A stretch of 36,671 bases of DNA, from contig DCKD01000002.1 of NCBI GenBank assembly GCA_002320245.1, positions 1-36,671 on the forward strand, read 5' to 3'. The translations under genes and the position numbers were made by a program. The stretch's first letter is position 1, and each line of letters opens with the position of its first letter. The DNA comes from Lachnospiraceae bacterium UBA1683. Lineage in GTDB: Bacteria; Bacillota; Clostridia; Lachnospirales; Lachnospiraceae. This document shows, in pieces, positions 23,721 to 31,640 of this stretch. The notes beneath the pieces are model-generated. The model had not been told where the DNA came from. It did no database searches and saw only the letters and a program-made list of their open reading frames with translations.

Positions 23721-24620
23721 ATGGGCAATTTTTCTCATCTGGATGAATTGGAAGCAGAGGCAATTTATATCATCAGGGAAGTGGCAGCAGAATGTGAAAA
23801 GCCGGTTATGCTTTATTCTATTGGAAAGGACAGCTCGGTTATGCTTCATCTTGCAATGAAAGCATTTTACCCGGAAAAACCACCATTTCCGTTTATGCAT
23901 ATTGATACCACATGGAAATTCAGAGAAATGATAGAATTTCGTGACCGCGTAGCAAAAGAAAAGGGCATTGAGATGCTGGTGTACACCAATGAAGAAGGAG
24001 TAAAGCAGGGAATCAATCCTTTTGATCATGGTTCTGCTTATACAGATATTATGAAGACTCAGGCATTAAAACAGGCTCTGAGCAAATACGGATTTACAGC
24101 TGCATTTGGCGGAGGACGCAGGGATGAGGAAAAATCCAGAGCCAAAGAAAGAATTTTTTCTTTCCGAAATGGCCAGCAGGCATGGGATCCCAAGAATCAG
24201 AGGCCGGAAATGTGGAAACTTTATAATACAAAGATCCATAAAGGGGAGAGTATGCGTGTATTTCCAATCTCAAACTGGACGGAAAAAGACATCTGGCAGT
24301 ATATCCGCAGGGAAAATATTGAGATTGTTCCTTTGTATTTTGCAAAAGAGCGGCTTGTGATCTACCGGGATGGGAACATCATCATGGTGGATGATGACAG
24401 ACTGAAGCTTCGGGAAGGAGAAACTATACAGAACAAAAAAATCCGTTTCAGGACACTGGGATGTTATCCTCTGACTGGAGGAGTGGAGTCCGATGCGGAT
24501 ACTCTTGATGAGATTATCGAGGAAACTTTAAGTGCTGTGGAATCAGAACGTACCAGTCGGGTAATCGATCATGAGGAAACTGGTAGCATGGAACGCAGAA
24601 AGAGAGAGGGGTACTTCTAA
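23721..24620 (+). CDS. cysD: Sulfate adenylyltransferase subunit 2
   Basis: CysD is the catalytic subunit of ATP sulfurylase, forming adenylylsulfate (APS) from ATP and sulfate with CysN. The 299 residues are full length. It starts SHLDELEAEAIYIIREV and has the PP-loop variant YSIGKDSSVMLHLAMKAF (32-49), HIDTTWKF, GGGRRDEEKSRAKERIFSFR and RTLGCYPLTGGVES. AGGAGG at 23705-23710 precedes the ATG. It is followed at once by cysN. Confidence 0.96.
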   Translation: MGNFSHLDELEAEAIYIIREVAAECEKPVMLYSIGKDSSVMLHLAMKAFYPEKPPFPFMHIDTTWKFREMIEFRDRVAKEKGIEMLVYTNEEGVKQGINPFDHGSAYTDIMKTQALKQALSKYGFTAAFGGGRRDEEKSRAKERIFSFRNGQQAWDPKNQRPEMWKLYNTKIHKGESMRVFPISNWTEKDIWQYIRRENIEIVPLYFAKERLVIYRDGNIIMVDDDRLKLREGETIQNKKIRFRTLGCYPLTGGVESDADTLDEIIEETLSAVESERTSRVIDHEETGSMERRKREGYF

Positions 24621-24621
24621 A

Positions 24622-26262
24622 ATGAAAGGTTTGCTGAAATTTATTACCTGTGGAAGTGTGGATGATGGAAAATCTACACTGATCGGGCATATTTTATACG
24701 ATTCCAAATTACTGTACGCAGATCAGGAACGGGCACTGGAACTGGATTCCAAGGTCGGTTCCAGAGGTGGTAAGATTGACTATTCCCTTTTGCTGGATGG
24801 TCTGATGGCAGAGAGAGAACAGGGGATTACCATCGATGTGGCGTACCGGTATTTTACCACAGACAACAGAAGTTTTATTGTGGCAGATACCCCGGGACAT
24901 GAAGAATACACCAGAAACATGGCAGTAGGAGCGTCTTTTGCAGATTTGGCTGTGATTCTTGTGGATGCGAAACAGAGTGTTCTGGTACAGACCAGACGCC
25001 ATGCAAGAATCTGTGCTCTGATGGGAATCCGTTATTTCGTATTCTCCATCAATAAGATGGATCTGGTAGATTACAGGGAAGATCGGTTCCTGGAGATTGA
25101 AAAACAGATTCAGCAGCTGCGGGAAGAATTGAATCTGGAGCATGTAGTAAATATTCCGGTTTCAGCCACAGAAGGAGATAATGTGACTGCGAAATCCCCA
25201 AATACGAAATGGTATCAGGGACCGGCTCTTTTATCTTATCTGGAGCAGGTGGATATTTCGGAAGATAAAACGGAAAAAGGCTTTTATCTTCCAGTGCAGA
25301 GAGTCTGCAGACCGAATCATGAATTTCGTGGTTTCCAGGGACAGGTCGAGGCAGGAGAGATTTTTGTAGGAGATCAGATTACAGCTCTTCCCAGCAAAGA
25401 AATTGCACATGTGAAACGTATTGTGGTGGGAGATAAAGACTCTGAAAAAGCCTCAAAAGGTCAACCGGTTACGATACAGCTGGACAGAGAAGTAGATGTA
25501 TCCAGAGGATGTGTGCTGACTGATGGTGCAGAACTGAAAATTGCTTCCGGAGTGACAGCAACGATACTCTGGATGGATGATGAAATCCTGGAAAATGGCA
25601 AAGCTTTTTTTGTAAAAATAGGTACCAGAATGATTCCGGGACAGATTCGAAGTATTTTATATACCATTGATGTGAATACCGGAGAGAAAAAGGATGGAAA
25701 CAGACTGAATAAAAATGAGATTGCATCCTGTGAACTCACATTTGCAGATAGTGTGGTACTGGATACTTTTCAGAATCATAAGACTGTGGGAGAACTGATT
25801 CTGATTGACAGGATCACCAATATGACTTCAGCATGTGGAGTAGTGACTTCCACAGTAACAGATTTTCTTGAGCGTAAACATGTGACTATAGAGAACAGGA
25901 GTGTTTTGAACGGACACAAAGCAGTGACAGTTGCGTTTCCGATTGGAAAAGGAGGAATCACACTGCAACTAGTTCAGGAGACGGAGCGGAGGCTGTACGC
26001 TGACGGTAGACACACTTTTCTGTACCAGCCCGAATCGGGAGACGACATAGAAAGGATAACAAGCTTACTGAATGAGGCAGGGATTATCGTTTTGTTGGCT
26101 GCAGATTCTCAGATATCCATTCCTGAATCATTGGTGAAAAAGGAGCAATATTACAGTGGATGGGAAAAAGAAGTGGTGATTTCACCCAGTGAAATTGCAG
26201 AATATATCAACCATATCGCATCTTTAACAACGGGAGTTGTGGTAGACAGAGATTACATATAA
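24622..26262 (+). CDS. cysN: Sulfate adenylyltransferase subunit 1 with vestigial APS-kinase-like domain
   Basis: CysN is the regulatory GTPase of ATP sulfurylase. With the ATG at 24622 (just after the cysD stop, GAGAGGGG upstream) it is 546 residues. It has G1 GSVDDGKST (11-19), DTPGHEEY (about 91), NKMD (about 146), then EF-Tu-like domains 2 and 3 to about residue 430. Plain CysN is about 430-475 residues. The extra ~108 residues resemble APS kinase (CysC), with FPIGKGGITLQLVQETE at the P-loop position and AGIIVLLAADSQIS matching CysC's AGLIVLTAFISP. The Gly-x4-Gly-Lys-Ser/Thr loop and DGD motif are lost, so kinase activity is unlikely. This fits a route that reduces APS directly. The extra domain may instead sense or bind nucleotide. 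Confidence 0.93.
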   Translation: MKGLLKFITCGSVDDGKSTLIGHILYDSKLLYADQERALELDSKVGSRGGKIDYSLLLDGLMAEREQGITIDVAYRYFTTDNRSFIVADTPGHEEYTRNMAVGASFADLAVILVDAKQSVLVQTRRHARICALMGIRYFVFSINKMDLVDYREDRFLEIEKQIQQLREELNLEHVVNIPVSATEGDNVTAKSPNTKWYQGPALLSYLEQVDISEDKTEKGFYLPVQRVCRPNHEFRGFQGQVEAGEIFVGDQITALPSKEIAHVKRIVVGDKDSEKASKGQPVTIQLDREVDVSRGCVLTDGAELKIASGVTATILWMDDEILENGKAFFVKIGTRMIPGQIRSILYTIDVNTGEKKDGNRLNKNEIASCELTFADSVVLDTFQNHKTVGELILIDRITNMTSACGVVTSTVTDFLERKHVTIENRSVLNGHKAVTVAFPIGKGGITLQLVQETERRLYADGRHTFLYQPESGDDIERITSLLNEAGIIVLLAADSQISIPESLVKKEQYYSGWEKEVVISPSEIAEYINHIASLTTGVVVDRDYI

Positions 26263-26287
26263 AACTTTAAATGTCTGTTATAGGAAG

Positions 26288-26331
26288 AGCGTTTTCAACA
26301 GTCATTATGGTGGCTTACGAAAACGCTTTTT
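26288..26331 (+). terminator. Terminator after cysN
   Basis: AGCGTTTTC (26288-26296) and GAAAACGCT (26319-26327) form a 9-bp stem followed by TTTT. It closes the sulfate uptake and activation operon. Confidence 0.8.
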
Positions 26332-26352
26332 AATGTTGCTGGTATATTGAAT

Positions 26353-26394
26353 TTTGTTAAACAAAATTCCTATGGAAAAAATGAAACCTATAAT
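26353..26394 (+). promoter_or_regulatory. Operator-like element and -10 box upstream of the YeiH stub
   Basis: A TTTTGTT-A-AACAAAA inverted repeat (26353-26367) leads into AAAATTCCTATGGAA (26363-26377). A TATAAT at 26389-26394 is placed so that the AAAATTCC element covers the -35 position. The same element precedes the metY/sir and sbp blocks. Confidence 0.6.
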
Positions 26395-26457
26395 CCATAG
26401 AAGAAAAGTAGGAGAAAGAGTATAACAATACCAAGTTGTTTGAAGGTGGAGATTATT

Positions 26458-26610
26458 ATGAGTAATAAAGTTAAAGCAGATGTTGCAGTATCAGAGGATA
26501 TTGTGACAACAGAGAAATTCCAGCTGAGTGATCTTTGGAAAAAAGAGGACTGGTTGGCGGTGTGGATTGGATTTAGAGGAGGAGTTCCGAATGGAAACAA
26601 AGAGATATGA
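26458..26610 (+). pseudogene. N-terminal stub of a YeiH-like sulfate exporter
   Basis: An ATG with GGTGGAG upstream opens a 50-codon frame. Its first ~37 residues (with FQLSDLWKKEDWLAVWIGF) resemble the start of YeiH/UPF0324 membrane proteins, which have about 10 transmembrane helices. After WIGF the sequence turns into the pdxS ribosome binding site and start, so nearly the whole exporter is missing. This looks like a deletion joining yeiH to pdxS at about 26568-26575. The stub keeps its own sulfur-type promoter, which may now drive pdxST. Confidence 0.6.
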
Positions 26611-27466
26611 ATTAAATAAACAACTGGCACAGATGTTAAAAGGTGGCGTTATCATGGATGTTACAACACCGGAGCAGGCAAAAATCGCAGAGGAAGCCGG
26701 TGCATGTGCAGTCATGGCATTGGAACGTATTCCGGCAGATATTCGCGCGGCGGGAGGCGTGTCCAGAATGAGCGATCCCAAAATGATCACGGGGATACAG
26801 GAGGCAGTGTCAATTCCTGTCATGGCAAAATGCAGAATCGGTCATTTCGTGGAAGCACAGATTTTGGAAGCGGTTGAGATCGATTATATTGATGAAAGTG
26901 AAGTTTTGTCACCGGCTGATGATGTATATCACATTGATAAACAAAAATTTAAGGTTCCTTTTGTATGCGGCGCCAAAGACTTAGGGGAGGCTCTAAGAAG
27001 AATTAACGAGGGCGCGTCCATGATCCGAACCAAAGGGGAGCCGGGAACAGGAGATGTCGTGCAGGCAGTAAGACATATGCGTATGATGAACGGCGAGATT
27101 GCAAAAGTAGTTTCCATGCGGGAAGATGAATTATTTGAAGAGGCAAAAAATTTGAGGGTACCGTATGAATTGATTGCATATGTTCATCAGAATGGACGCC
27201 TTCCTGTGGTAAATTTTGCCGCAGGCGGTGTTGCAACGCCTGCAGATGCGGCGTTGATGATGCAGCTTGGCGCGGAAGGAGTGTTTGTAGGCTCTGGTAT
27301 TTTCAAATCCGGCGATCCGAAAAAACGCGCTGCTGCTATCGTAAAAGCAGTAACCAATTATCAGGACAGCAAATTGCTGGCGGAGCTTTCCGAAGATTTA
27401 GGAGAAGCTATGGTTGGAATTAATGAGCAGGAAATACAGCTTTTAATGGCGGAAAGAGGAAAATAA
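26591..27466 (+). CDS. pdxS: Pyridoxal 5'-phosphate synthase, synthase subunit
   Basis: PdxS condenses ribose 5-phosphate, glyceraldehyde 3-phosphate and ammonia to PLP. It is 291 residues from the ATG at 26591, with AGGAGG at 26577-26582. The frame is open further upstream (26528), but that lies in the YeiH stub. Motifs: GGVIMDVTTPEQA with Asp23, ALERIPADIR, PVMAKCRIGH with the catalytic Lys80, and FVCGAKDLGEALRRI with the second lysine near 149. It is highly conserved and intact. PLP is the cofactor of MetY, CysK and HemL in this window. PdxT follows with a 1-base gap. Confidence 0.97.
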   Translation: METKRYELNKQLAQMLKGGVIMDVTTPEQAKIAEEAGACAVMALERIPADIRAAGGVSRMSDPKMITGIQEAVSIPVMAKCRIGHFVEAQILEAVEIDYIDESEVLSPADDVYHIDKQKFKVPFVCGAKDLGEALRRINEGASMIRTKGEPGTGDVVQAVRHMRMMNGEIAKVVSMREDELFEEAKNLRVPYELIAYVHQNGRLPVVNFAAGGVATPADAALMMQLGAEGVFVGSGIFKSGDPKKRAAAIVKAVTNYQDSKLLAELSEDLGEAMVGINEQEIQLLMAERGK

Positions 27467-27467
27467 A

Positions 27468-28028
27468 ATGCGGATAGGGATACTGGCTGTGCAGGGTGCG
27501 TTTATCGAACATAGAAAAAAACTGGAGAGCCTGGGGGCAGAATGCGTAGAACTTCGGAAAAAGAGTGATCTGGAACACCACCTGGACGGGTTGGTATTGC
27601 CGGGTGGAGAGAGCACAGTGCAGGGAATGCTTCTTCGGGAACTGGATATATTTCAGCCATTGAAGCAAATGATCGAGCAGGGGACGCCGGTGCTTGCAAC
27701 CTGCGCCGGGCTGATTCTGATTGCCAAGAGGCTGGCAAATGATCCGCATATATATTTCGGTACGCTGCCTGTTACTGTGCGGCGCAATGCTTACGGAAGA
27801 CAATTGGGAAGTTTTCACACGGTACAGGAAATGAAGCATATTGGTTCTGTTCCGATGACGTTTATTCGTGCTCCATATATTGAAGAAACCGGGGAAGGTG
27901 TGGAAATTCTCGCAGAACATGAGGGAAAAATTGTGGCTGTTCGGTATGGCGTGCAATTTGGACTGGCTTTTCATCCGGAATTGGATAAGGATAACAGAAT
28001 ACATGAGTTATTTTTAAATGCCTGCTGA
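27468..28028 (+). CDS. pdxT: Pyridoxal 5'-phosphate synthase, glutaminase subunit
   Basis: PdxT releases ammonia from glutamine and channels it into PdxS. The 186 residues are a complete class I glutaminase: IGILAVQGAF at the start, LPGGESTVQG oxyanion loop (44-53), the nucleophile in ATCAGLIL (Cys79), and the His-Glu pair in FHPEL (His169, Glu171). The gene abuts pdxS, and the pair forms the usual 12+12 complex. No terminator is evident after it; a 12-base palindrome ACAGCTAGCTGT follows at about 28043. Confidence 0.96.
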   Translation: MRIGILAVQGAFIEHRKKLESLGAECVELRKKSDLEHHLDGLVLPGGESTVQGMLLRELDIFQPLKQMIEQGTPVLATCAGLILIAKRLANDPHIYFGTLPVTVRRNAYGRQLGSFHTVQEMKHIGSVPMTFIRAPYIEETGEGVEILAEHEGKIVAVRYGVQFGLAFHPELDKDNRIHELFLNAC

Positions 28029-28093
28029 TATTTGCATACCGGACAGCTAGCTGTTTTACCTTTTATGAAAAATGATAGAAAAGGGGTTTATTT

Positions 28094-28861
28094 ATGCTGG
28101 ATCAGTTTTCGAGAACTCAGCTTCTTCTCAGAAAAGAAGCAATGGAAAGGTTAAAAAATTCTAGGGTTGCTGTCTTTGGAATAGGCGGTGTGGGCGGTTA
28201 TGTATGCGAGGCTCTGGTTCGGAGCGGGGTCGGGGCATTTGATCTGATTGATGACGACAAAGTGTGCCTGACAAATCTGAACAGACAGATTATAGCGACC
28301 AGAAAAACGGTGGGCAAATATAAGGCAGATGTGATGAAGGAGCGTATGCTTGAAATAAACCCTGATGCGGAAGTGACTGTACACAAGTGTTTTTTCCTCC
28401 CGGAAAACGCAGATGAGTTTCCGTTTGAGAAGTATGATTATGTTGTGGATGCGGTAGATACAGTCACTGCAAAGCTGGAAATCATCATACAGGCAAAAAA
28501 GAAGCAGGTACCAGTAGTTAGCTGCATGGGCGCGGGAAACAAGCTGGATGCCAGTGCGTTTCGTGTGGCGGATATTTACAAAACGAAGATGTGCCCTCTT
28601 GCGAAAGTGATGAGAAGAGAACTGAAAAAACGTGGTATAAAGAAACTGAAGGTTGTGTATTCCGAAGAAAAACCAGCCAGGCCGCTGGAAGATATGTCTA
28701 TCAGCTGTAGGAGTCATTGTATTTGTCCGCCGGGGGCAAAGCACAAATGTACGGAACGGAGGGATATTCCACGCAGCGTAGCATTTGTTCCATCTGTGGC
28801 AGGAATGATTCTGGCAGGCGAGGTTGTGAAAGAACTGTCTGGTATTACTGATAAAAAGTGA
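28094..28861 (+). CDS. tcdA: TcdA-like tRNA threonylcarbamoyladenosine dehydratase
   Basis: This is a 255-residue E1-like protein. It has the family start FSRTQLLLRKEAMERLKNSRV, nucleotide loop VFGIGGVGGYVCEALVRSG (about 22-40), DDDKVCLTNLNRQI, and the AVDTVTAKLEII segment. The region from KMCPLAKVMRRELKKRGI to a late Cys cluster (CRSHCICPPGAKHKC) is typical of TcdA/CsdL, which cyclises t6A on tRNA. It is not the partner of the ThiS-like carrier: it lacks the CxxC zinc pairs of the E1 at 14058. An AAAAGGGG site precedes the ATG. Confidence 0.88.
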   Translation: MLDQFSRTQLLLRKEAMERLKNSRVAVFGIGGVGGYVCEALVRSGVGAFDLIDDDKVCLTNLNRQIIATRKTVGKYKADVMKERMLEINPDAEVTVHKCFFLPENADEFPFEKYDYVVDAVDTVTAKLEIIIQAKKKQVPVVSCMGAGNKLDASAFRVADIYKTKMCPLAKVMRRELKKRGIKKLKVVYSEEKPARPLEDMSISCRSHCICPPGAKHKCTERRDIPRSVAFVPSVAGMILAGEVVKELSGITDKK

Positions 28862-28901
28862 TACATGGAGACTGGGAATTTTGAAGGGAAGAAAGCTAAA
28901 A

Positions 28902-29879
28902 ATGGTTGTTTTAGAATTGGCAAAAGAAATTATTGATGGAAGAAGAATGAAAAGAGGAGAAGATTTGTCTTTCTTTCTTACATGTGATTTAGAGGAGCTT
29001 TGCAAAGGGGCGGATCGAATACGTGCAGCGCTTGTTGGTGATAAGGTGGATCTTTGTTCTATCATCAATGGCCGTAGCGGAAAGTGTCCGGAGGATAGTA
29101 AATATTGCGCTCAATCAGTATATCACCAAACAGATTGTGAAGTGTATGATTTTTTGCCTGTTGACACTATTTTAAAGCAGTGTAAGCTAAATGAAGCAGA
29201 GAAAGTAGATAGGTTTTCAATTGTTACAGCTGGCAGGACACTCGACGATGATGAATTTGAAAAAGCGATAGAAACATATAAGGTCTTAAAAGAGAATACA
29301 AAGATTGATCTTTGTGCTTCTATGGGATTTTTATCCAGAGAGCAGCTGCGCAGGTTAAAGGAAGTGGGTGTGACAAGCTATCACCATAATATTGAGACAT
29401 CAAAGAGAAATTTTGCTAACATTTGCACAACCCATACGTATGAAATGAAAATGGAAACATTGAAAATGGTAAAAGAAGAGGGACTTTGTGTATGCTCAGG
29501 TGGAATTATTGGAATGGGAGAAACATGGGAAGATCGTTTGGATATGGCAATTAGCCTATCAGAGGTACCGGCCGAATCCATCCCCATTAATGCATTAATG
29601 CCGATTCCGGGAACTCCGCTTGAGAGTCAGAAACCACTGACGGAAAATGAGATTTTACGTACCATTGCAATTTTTCGATATATTAATCCGGAAGCAAATA
29701 TTCGTTTGGCGGCAGGGCGTGCTTTGCTTGAAAATGATGGGGAAAAGGCATTTAGTGCAGGCGCATCCGCTACTATAACAGGAAATATGCTTACGACAGT
29801 TGCTTGTGCGACAATACGTAGTGACCGTGAAATGCTTAAAAAGATGGGACGCGATATGGAACCGAAGTATCCACGATAG
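28902..29879 (+). CDS. bioB: Biotin synthase-like radical SAM protein with altered Cys motif
   Basis: BioB inserts sulfur into dethiobiotin. The protein is 325 residues from the ATG at 28902 (AAGGGA upstream; a TTG at 28881 is less likely). It carries SIINGRSGKCPEDSKYCAQS, HHNIETSKRNF, CTTHTYEMKMETL, CSGGIIGMGETWEDR, and PINALMPIPGTPLE. The radical-SAM cluster motif should be Cys-x3-Cys-x2-Cys; here the middle residue is Ser66 between Cys62 and Cys69 (AGT for TGT). One cluster ligand is therefore missing, and activity is doubtful unless Ser can serve. RFSIVTAGR lacks the Cys found in E. coli BioB, as in clostridial forms thought to use a different auxiliary cluster. Confidence 0.88.
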   Translation: MVVLELAKEIIDGRRMKRGEDLSFFLTCDLEELCKGADRIRAALVGDKVDLCSIINGRSGKCPEDSKYCAQSVYHQTDCEVYDFLPVDTILKQCKLNEAEKVDRFSIVTAGRTLDDDEFEKAIETYKVLKENTKIDLCASMGFLSREQLRRLKEVGVTSYHHNIETSKRNFANICTTHTYEMKMETLKMVKEEGLCVCSGGIIGMGETWEDRLDMAISLSEVPAESIPINALMPIPGTPLESQKPLTENEILRTIAIFRYINPEANIRLAAGRALLENDGEKAFSAGASATITGNMLTTVACATIRSDREMLKKMGRDMEPKYPR

Positions 29880-29928
29880 TTGAAGTGTCATGATATAAAG
29901 TAAAACAATGAAAGTGGAGGACATAAAA

Positions 29929-30018
29929 ATGGCAAAGAAAGAAAATAAGTATAAAGGTTATGACATTACGACACAGGCAGTTCATACAGGAACAGATTAT
30001 GATCAGGAGACAGGGTAG
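29929..30018 (+). pseudogene. N-terminal fragment of a Cys/Met-metabolism PLP enzyme
   Basis: A good ribosome site (GTGGAGG) precedes an ATG and 29 codons containing YDITTQAVHTGTDYDQETG, the usual start of cystathionine gamma-synthase, methionine gamma-lyase or MetY-type enzymes. A TAG at 30016 ends it. The matching C-terminus lies at 30129-30281. Confidence 0.6.
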
Positions 30019-30128
30019 TATATCCCAATGTAAGCTATATGGCTGTATATAGAATGTTCGCATTTCTATGCGTCCTTTCCCGCTTCGCATGGAACGGATC
30101 AATCAATCCGCACAGAAGATCGCGACAT

Positions 30129-30281
30129 GATGAAAGCCTTATATTTCCACAGCCAAGTTATGATGAGCGTATTCATCTGTATCCAGAGAAATTTAGGAAA
30201 GGTTTTATCCGTTTTAGCGTGGGGTTGGAGGAACCGAATGAAGTCATTCGGGATCTGGCGCTGAAAACAATCGGATTATAA
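30129..30281 (+). pseudogene. C-terminal fragment of a Cys/Met-metabolism PLP enzyme
   Basis: From DESLIFPQPSYDE to the end, with KGFIRFSVGLEEPNEVIRDL, the frame matches the C-terminal end of the cystathionine gamma-synthase family. The open frame upstream of 30129 shows no family similarity. Together with the 29929 fragment, this indicates one gene that lost about 1 kb, including the PLP lysine. Confidence 0.6.
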
Positions 30282-30303
30282 AAATAAGGATGGGAAATTG
30301 ACA

Positions 30304-30402
30304 ATGAATAAAGAAATAAAAGAACAGATACAACAGTTGAAGAAAGAAAAAGATGCGGTGATACAAAAAAATACCAAAAAGATAGGTTTTGTGGTAAATT
30401 AA
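30304..30402 (+). pseudogene. Short fragment, possibly the start of quinolinate synthase
   Basis: A 32-codon frame with a Shine-Dalgarno-like AGGATGGG. MNKEIKEQIQQLKKEKDAVI resembles the N-terminus of NadA (EIKxLKKEKNAVILAH in relatives, from memory). Similarity ends at the Ile; the last ~12 residues are unrelated. It lies at the join with the tetrapyrrole operon. Confidence 0.4.
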
Positions 30403-30416
30403 TATTTAATCTATAA

Positions 30417-30445
30417 TTGACAACATCAGCCGGCAGTATTAAAAT
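30417..30445 (+). promoter_or_regulatory. hemA: Probable sigma-A promoter of the tetrapyrrole operon
   Basis: TTGACA (30417-30422), 17 bases, then TAAAAT (30440-30445). An imperfect stem (CCGGCAGTA 30430-30438; TACTGCTGG near 30464-30472) lies in the expected leader. The promoter argues against a hemA start upstream of 30501. Confidence 0.6.
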
Positions 30446-30500
30446 AACTCTTAAAGTGTATTTTACTGCTGGATTTTATTTGTATCGGGGCGAAAATTTT

Positions 30501-31640
30501 ATGTACTGCATCAGCATAAGTCACAAAACTTCAGATGTTACCGTGAGAAAAAAGCTTGCTTTTTCTGATGAGCAGAAAAAAGCTTTTCTCGACAGGCTTT
30601 TTTGCTCGGAAAGCATCAGCGAATGTCTTGTGCTTTGCACCTGCAACAGAACCGAGGTATATTTTTGCGGTGATAAAGGTTCTGTAAAAACAGTTGAAAC
30701 TGTTCTTTCCGATTTTTCACAAATTGACTTTGATGAGCTAAAAAAGTACATATACCTTTTTTACGGAGATAAGGCTTTGCTCCATCTTTTCAGGGTAGCA
30801 GGCGGAATTGAGTCTATGGTAATCGGAGAGGACGAAATTCTCGGTCAGCTAAAGCGTGCCTATGCCTTTGCCAAGGAAAACGGCACGGTTGCCTATGAGC
30901 TTAATATGTGCGTTCAGGCGGCTGTTGCGTGTGCCAAAAAGATAAAGACTGAAACCGCTCTTTCAAAGACCTCGGTTTCTGTTGCAACGCTTGCGACAAA
31001 CGAGGCGGTAAGGTTCGGAAACGGCAGTCTGAATGTTCTTGTAATCGGAGCAACAGGCAAGGCGGGTTCAACGGTTGTGAAAAACCTATTGTCGCACAGA
31101 GATGTTACTGTGACGGTTACTTCAAGAAAGCACAAGGCTGAATCTGTTTTTGAAAACACAGGTGCAAGGGTAATTGACTATGACAGCCGATACTCTGCCT
31201 TTGATACGGCTGACTGCATAATCAGTGCAACAAGCGGACCGCATTACACGGTTACATATTATGATTTGAAGAGTAATATAAAAACCGAAAAAGAGAGATT
31301 GTTTATTGACCTTGCAGTACCGCCCGATATTGATGAAAATGTTGAAAAAATCACAGGTGCAAGGCTTGTGAATATTGACTGCATAAAACAGCTTGCAAGG
31401 GAAAACAATGCTCTGAAGCTTGACAGCGTTGAAAGTGCAAAGGAAATCATTTCGGATGAAATTGAAACCCTAAAAAAAGACCTTGCCTTTCACGAATTTC
31501 TGCCGTGTATGGAGTCGGTAAAAAATGCAATGCCGTCTGATTTTTCGGAGAAATTTATTTATAAGCTGAAATCGGATGTTTCATCGGAAGAATTTTCGAG
31601 AATCCTTGAAATTTACAGAAAGTGCGGAGAGAATAACTGA
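30501..31640 (+). CDS. hemA: Glutamyl-tRNA reductase
   Basis: HemA reduces Glu-tRNA to glutamate 1-semialdehyde, the first committed step of C5 tetrapyrrole synthesis. From the ATG at 30501 it has 380 residues, a little short of the ~420 of many HemA proteins, mainly at the C-terminal dimerisation end. MYCISISHKTSD, the catalytic Cys48 in CTCNRTE, GGIESMVIGEDEILGQLK and the NADPH fold VLVIGATGKAGSTVVKNL (about 176-193) are present. GGGG at 30487-30490 is a modest ribosome site. It opens an operon whose codon usage (many CTT Leu codons) differs from the genes to the left. Confidence 0.94.
   Translation: MYCISISHKTSDVTVRKKLAFSDEQKKAFLDRLFCSESISECLVLCTCNRTEVYFCGDKGSVKTVETVLSDFSQIDFDELKKYIYLFYGDKALLHLFRVAGGIESMVIGEDEILGQLKRAYAFAKENGTVAYELNMCVQAAVACAKKIKTETALSKTSVSVATLATNEAVRFGNGSLNVLVIGATGKAGSTVVKNLLSHRDVTVTVTSRKHKAESVFENTGARVIDYDSRYSAFDTADCIISATSGPHYTVTYYDLKSNIKTEKERLFIDLAVPPDIDENVEKITGARLVNIDCIKQLARENNALKLDSVESAKEIISDEIETLKKDLAFHEFLPCMESVKNAMPSDFSEKFIYKLKSDVSSEEFSRILEIYRKCGENN

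Noticed and set aside
28094..28861. Second E1 enzyme for the sulfur carrier
   Set aside because: Its motifs and late Cys cluster fit TcdA (t6A dehydratase), and it lacks the paired CxxC zinc site.
30039..30128. Start of a genuine gene at 30039
   Set aside because: The 30 codons before 30129 have no family similarity, and no ribosome site precedes them; only the C-terminal part is recognisable.
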